The notes below the pieces were generated by a model. That model saw only the letters and a program-made list of their open reading frames with translations. It made no database searches and was not told the DNA's origin. Positions 5,870 to 9,034 of a stretch of 9,034 nt of DNA are shown here, in pieces. Both the position numbers and the translations under genes were made by a program. This DNA is from Betaproteobacteria bacterium (GTDB lineage: Bacteria > Pseudomonadota > Gammaproteobacteria > Burkholderiales > Rhodocyclaceae): positions 1-9,034 of the forward strand of contig BNUC01000144.1 of NCBI GenBank assembly GCA_025997075.1, read 5' to 3'. The stretch's first letter is position 1; each line of letters starts with the position of its first letter.

Positions 5870-7861
5870 ATGGAAAAATACTGTAACATCTTCAAAGAGA
5901 TACTGATCAAAGGCATGTGCGCCAAAAACAGAATAGCCATGATGCCAATGGGAACCAATATGGCCGAACCAAGTGGAGCGATTAACGAACGGCACATCAG
6001 GTATTACGAACAGCGAGCAAAGGGTGGTACAGGCCTCATTTTTGTAGAAAATGTTTGTGTCGATTTCCCCTTGGGGATGAATGGCCCCACACAACTCCGC
6101 TTTGATCACGACCAGTTTGTCCCAGGGATGTCAAGACTGGTCAGCCTGATACACAAATATGGCGCATGTGCCGCTATACAGATCAATCATTCAGGAGCCG
6201 GCGCGATGCCGAGCCGTATTGGCATGCAATGCGCCTCTTCATCGGACAGACCTCACAAGGCGGGGGCGGCAATACCGCGGCCTCTTGAAAAAGACGAACT
6301 TTTCGCAATCGCCGAAAAATATGGGCAATCGGCTAAACGCGCTGTCGCGGCAGGTTTCGATTGTGTAGAAGTCCATTGCGGACACGTCTATCTGATAAAT
6401 CAATTTCTTTCTCCCTACTACAATCATCGCACGGATGAATATGGTGGCAGTCCTGAAAATCGCGCGCGTTTTCCCCGCATGGTTCTTGAAAAGGTTCGTG
6501 AGGCCGTGGGGTCGGGCTTCCCGATCAGTATGCGTTTTTCAGTGGATGACTTGATCGAAGGCGGCAATACGCAAGAAGACGTATTTCAGCTTTTGGAATA
6601 TTTGAACGATCTGGTCGACATCCACGACGTTTCCGTGTGCGTCGGAGATACGGTGTTTTACATGACGAGCGGCATGCATTTCGAGGATGGTTGGCGCGCA
6701 GACATGACGAAGAAGGTGCGAGAAAGATTCCAGAAGCCCATCATTATCCAGGGCAACATTCAAAAACCCGCGGTAGCGGAGCGATTGCTGTCGGAGGGGA
6801 TTGCTGACCTGATCGGCATGGGACGCGCCCTGATTGCCGATCCTCAGTGGGTAAATAAAGTAAAGAAGGGTTGCACGGAGGAAATACGCCCGTGCATCTA
6901 TTGCAATATCGGTTGCACACACAGCCGCAATGTTGGCATGAAACCGATTTGCTGTACCGTTAATCCGGATATTATCGAAGAAAACGAATACCAAACTCAT
7001 CAGGTCAAGCAATTGACCAATGTCGTCGTCGTCGGCGCAGGGACCGCAGGACTGGAAGCGGCATGTACGGCAGCGGAAGTGGGATGCAACGCGTTTGTTC
7101 TAGAAAAAACCGCCCAAACTGGCGGTTTGGCGCGGCTGATTTCGCGATTACCTGCAAAGCGTCGTTTGGCGGACTTGACCGATTGGTTGGAAATTCGGGC
7201 GGACCGTCTGAAAAATGTGCATATCCTGACCAATCAGAAAGCCACCCCCGAAATACTTAAAGCCTTAAAGCCGCATATATTGGTCAACGCAACGGGTTCG
7301 ACGTCATTACTTCCAAAAATTCCCGGCTTGCTCGAACACATTGACAAAAAAGAAAGCCATGTTTATTCAATTATCGGGCTGTTGAACAGACTGGAACAGC
7401 TCCGGAACTGCGAAGCTCAGGAAGTGGTCGTTGTTGGCGGCGGAGCCGTAGGATTGGACGTGGTGGAATATTTTGCTCTTAAAGGAGCAAAGACAACGGT
7501 CATCGAAATGATGCCGGCTGTAGGGCGTGATCTGGATATCACAACAAAAGACTACATGAATGATTTCATCAAAAAGCATGCCGTCACTGTGATGTCCCAT
7601 ACCAAATTACTGGAAGTGCAGGATCAGTGTTTTATCGTTGAAAGCCGGGGGACGTGCAAGTCCGTTTCGTTCCGGATTGGGGTAGTATGTCTTGGTATGG
7701 CGTCTGCTAACGAAGGTCTTGAAGAACTGAAAGACTATTGTGCGGTAAATGAAGTTATCTTTTTAAACATCGGCGACAGTAAGCGCGCCAGAAAACTGAT
7801 CGACGGCACAGAAGAGGCCAGAGATATTCTTTTGAGCTTATCCTCAATGGGGCGGCTTTAG
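5870..7861 (+). CDS. NADH:flavin oxidoreductase, 2,4-dienoyl-CoA reductase type
   Basis: This 663-residue flavo-iron-sulfur enzyme (670 if the start is 5849) reduces an activated double bond or related substrate with NAD(P)H. Residues about 1-340 form the old-yellow-enzyme FMN barrel: M-M-P-M-G-T-N near the N terminus, Q-I-N-H-S-G at 104-109, and a Y-L-I-N-Q-F-L-S-P stretch (Tyr174 matches the FadH catalytic Tyr) leading to R-T-D-E-Y-G-G-S. Cysteines 342, 345, 349 and 362 make the C-x2-C-x3-C-x12-C 4Fe-4S motif. FAD- and NAD(P)-binding Rossmann motifs follow: G-A-G-T-A-G at 389-394 and G-G-G-A-V-G at 523-528. The C-terminal I-G-D is at 634-636. I do not see the G-W-H catalytic histidine of E. 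coli FadH, so the true substrate may not be a dienoyl-CoA. It follows the TRAP permease by 62 bases, apparently in the same operon. Confidence 0.9.
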   Translation: MEKYCNIFKEILIKGMCAKNRIAMMPMGTNMAEPSGAINERHIRYYEQRAKGGTGLIFVENVCVDFPLGMNGPTQLRFDHDQFVPGMSRLVSLIHKYGACAAIQINHSGAGAMPSRIGMQCASSSDRPHKAGAAIPRPLEKDELFAIAEKYGQSAKRAVAAGFDCVEVHCGHVYLINQFLSPYYNHRTDEYGGSPENRARFPRMVLEKVREAVGSGFPISMRFSVDDLIEGGNTQEDVFQLLEYLNDLVDIHDVSVCVGDTVFYMTSGMHFEDGWRADMTKKVRERFQKPIIIQGNIQKPAVAERLLSEGIADLIGMGRALIADPQWVNKVKKGCTEEIRPCIYCNIGCTHSRNVGMKPICCTVNPDIIEENEYQTHQVKQLTNVVVVGAGTAGLEAACTAAEVGCNAFVLEKTAQTGGLARLISRLPAKRRLADLTDWLEIRADRLKNVHILTNQKATPEILKALKPHILVNATGSTSLLPKIPGLLEHIDKKESHVYSIIGLLNRLEQLRNCEAQEVVVVGGGAVGLDVVEYFALKGAKTTVIEMMPAVGRDLDITTKDYMNDFIKKHAVTVMSHTKLLEVQDQCFIVESRGTCKSVSFRIGVVCLGMASANEGLEELKDYCAVNEVIFLNIGDSKRARKLIDGTEEARDILLSLSSMGRL

Positions 7862-7895
7862 TCAGGAATTTGACTCCAGATGATAAATTTTATGT

Positions 7896-7904
7896 AAAAG
7901 GTGG
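7896..7904 (+). promoter_or_regulatory. Strong ribosome binding site for ATG 7911
   Basis: AAAAGGTGG contains an AGGTGG core whose last base is 6 bases before ATG 7911. It overlaps GTG 7901, so it cannot serve that codon. It therefore points to 7911 as the genuine start and shows that the long permease frame opening at 7901 is not the original frame here. Confidence 0.65.
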
Positions 7905-8920
7905 TTCAATATGAGCAATTTCAAAATTTATCCACTTTTGGTAGGAGTAAACGTCAGAGATCGTTCACAGCTCGCGTATCAATCGGTTCTATTATGCTGC
8001 CAGCAATGATTAACGAAGGTTATGATATGAAATTCGCACTTGCGACTATCGCATCTGCCGGAATATTAGGTGTAATCATACCGCCAAGCATAACTTTTGT
8101 AATATATGGGATGGCGACTAGCTCATCCATTGGCGATTTATTTTTGGGTGGTTTTATTCCTGGGATATTGCTTGCATTTGGTATGTCTGTTTACGCAATT
8201 TACTGTGGAATGAATAACTTTAAAGAGAAACAATATCAAGAATTTAGCTTTAGGGTAGTATGCGAATCATTTAGAGAGGCTTTTTGGGCGATTTTGACCC
8301 CGGTTATTGTTTTGGGTGGAATTTATTTGGGCGTATTTACTCCTACAGAGGCAGCGGCTGTAACTATCCTGTATGGAATGCTTGTAGGTCTTTTTATTTA
8401 CAAAGAACTGTCACTAATGCAAGTTCTGGAAATAATGAAATCTTCAGTAAGAACCAGTGCAATGATTTTGTTTATTGTTGCTTGCGCTTCTGCATTCTCT
8501 TATGTTCTTACTCTTGCTCAAATTCCAACCGCTATAGCCCACTGGCTTACCAATATATCAGCTGGTGATCAATTTGTCTTCCTGGCTTTAGTTACAATAT
8601 TTCTGCTGATTGTCGGAGTTATGATGGATTCAGTGCCGGCACTATTGATTTTAGCGCCCATATTAGCTGTACCGGCACTAGGAGTAGGCATTGATAAAGT
8701 TGCTTTTGGAATAATAATGTGCGTTAATTTGTCGATTGGATTACTAACACCACCCGTAGGTATGAATCTATATGTGGCAGCATCCATAGCTAAACAACCT
8801 GCGAGTATGGTCATAAACAAACATCTTTTTATTTACATTTCACTTGCTTTGGGTGTTCTAATTATATTGATGGCAGTACAAGATATTATACTGTTTCTTC
8901 CTCATTTAGCCAGGAAATGA
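7901..8920 (+). pseudogene. TRAP large permease (DctM family), N-terminally truncated
   Basis: The frame is open for 339 codons from GTG 7901, but the first ~23 residues are hydrophilic and unlike any DctM N terminus. Homology to the intact DctM at 4506-5807 begins near 7970 (S-I-G-S-I-M-L-P matching T-V-G-G-V-A-M-P). It continues to a normal C terminus, with I-I-P-P-S, T-P-T-E-A-A-A and L-T-P-P-V-G-M-N-L-Y all present. About 115 N-terminal residues are missing, including the first helices and the S-G-S-S motif. No binding-protein or small-subunit gene accompanies it. The base composition is clearly AT-richer than the operon (line 8461-8520 is 21/60 G+C; line 4861-4920 is 37/60). It is most likely a non-functional remnant of another TRAP system. 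A frame this long without internal stops suggests recent loss or an assembly join. Confidence 0.72.
7911..8009 (+). pseudogene. Remnant 5' end of a gene, 32 codons, cut by a junction
   Basis: This short frame begins at ATG 7911 with a well-placed ribosome binding site. It starts M-S-N-F-K-I-Y-P-L-L-V-G, with D-R-S soon after, and stops at TGA 8007-8009. Only about the first 18-24 codons look like a natural protein start; the rest is the downstream permease read out of frame. The start recalls N termini of metallo-beta-lactamase-fold hydrolases of the N-acyl homoserine lactonase type. That is recognition from memory of a very short stretch, so the identity is tentative. The likely history is a deletion that removed most of this gene and the 5' part of the following permease. 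Confidence 0.35.
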
Positions 8921-8964
8921 ATACTTTTAAATATGAAGCAAGATAATGAGAGAGGATAAGAAAC

Positions 8965-9034
8965 ATGGAACAGAGTAGCGGCGATTACCGTCTTGATGCC
9001 GTACGACTTGAGCGGCTCGTATCCACAATTTTTC
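8965..9034 (+). CDS. 5' end of a gene, possibly Ldh2/MdhA-family oxidoreductase (partial)
   Basis: ATG 8965 follows AGAGG at 8951-8955, and the frame stays open for 23 codons to the window edge. The peptide M-E-Q-S-S-G-D-Y-R-L-D-A-V-R-L-E-R-L-V-S-T-I-F has the pattern of the first strand and helix of the malate/L-lactate dehydrogenase (Ldh2) family, which often starts with a short strand followed by L-x-x-x-V/F-x-x-I-F. Genes of that family are common next to TRAP transporters and carboxylate catabolism. With only 23 residues this is a suggestion. Its G+C content returns to that of the main operon, unlike the gene before it. Confidence 0.4.
   Translation, partial: MEQSSGDYRLDAVRLERLVSTIF

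Noticed and set aside
7861..7900. Possible promoter or operator: TTGACT at 7870-7875 and a GTCA-N6-TGAC element at 7861-7874
   Set aside because: The only candidate -10 (TATGTA, 15-bp spacer) matches the consensus poorly, and a 4-bp inverted repeat is expected by chance in AT-rich DNA.
7901..8920. Intact, functional second TRAP large permease starting at GTG 7901
   Set aside because: It lacks about 115 N-terminal residues and partner genes, has a non-homologous leader, and the local ribosome binding site serves ATG 7911 in another frame.
1..9034. CRISPR array, tRNA/rRNA, insertion sequence, toxin-antitoxin or phage genes
   Set aside because: I saw no regularly spaced repeats, RNA gene signatures, transposase or integrase motifs, or terminal repeats; the genes are transport and redox enzymes.

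Overview
The window looks like chromosomal DNA from a Gram-negative bacterium, probably an anaerobe or facultative anaerobe. The reasons are two Sec-exported periplasmic solute-binding proteins feeding a TRAP transporter, and an old-yellow-enzyme-type flavoprotein with a 4Fe-4S cysteine motif. A TRAP-rich proteobacterium, for example Desulfovibrionaceae-like, would fit. That is only an impression; nothing here fixes the taxon.

All supported genes lie on the + strand. Bases 1-119 are a perfect inverted copy of 767-885, so the window opens with a fold-back. Next come an extended-SDR epimerase with its 5' end missing (to 769) and a Gfo/Idh/MocA oxidoreductase with a GTG start (828-1823). Two tandem TRAP solute-binding proteins follow, about 79% identical in protein (1861-2877 and 2904-3923), then the small and large TRAP permease subunits (3961-4494 and 4506-5807) and an NADH:flavin oxidoreductase of the 2,4-dienoyl-CoA reductase type (about 5870-7861). 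Gaps from 828 to 7861 are about 11-62 bases, most starts have Shine-Dalgarno sequences, and no terminator-like hairpin was seen, so this is probably one operon.

Bases from about 7862 to 8960 are visibly more AT-rich. They hold a second, unrelated TRAP large permease lacking its first ~115 residues. Its reading frame does not match the only well-placed ribosome binding site and ATG (7911), which instead starts a 32-codon frame. This looks like a deletion scar joining the 5' end of one gene to the 3' part of another. A new gene starts at 8965 and runs off the end; it may be a malate/L-lactate dehydrogenase-type (Ldh2) oxidoreductase.

Taken together, the window suggests uptake of a carboxylate, possibly a sugar acid or other hydroxy/oxo acid, by a tripartite TRAP system with two alternative binding proteins. 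The neighbouring NAD(P)- and flavin-dependent enzymes would then oxidise or reduce it. The substrate cannot be read from the sequence. I found no mobile element, CRISPR array, RNA gene or clearly new defence or regulatory system. The most unusual structures are the fold-back at the left edge, the duplicated binding protein, and the fused permease remnant.
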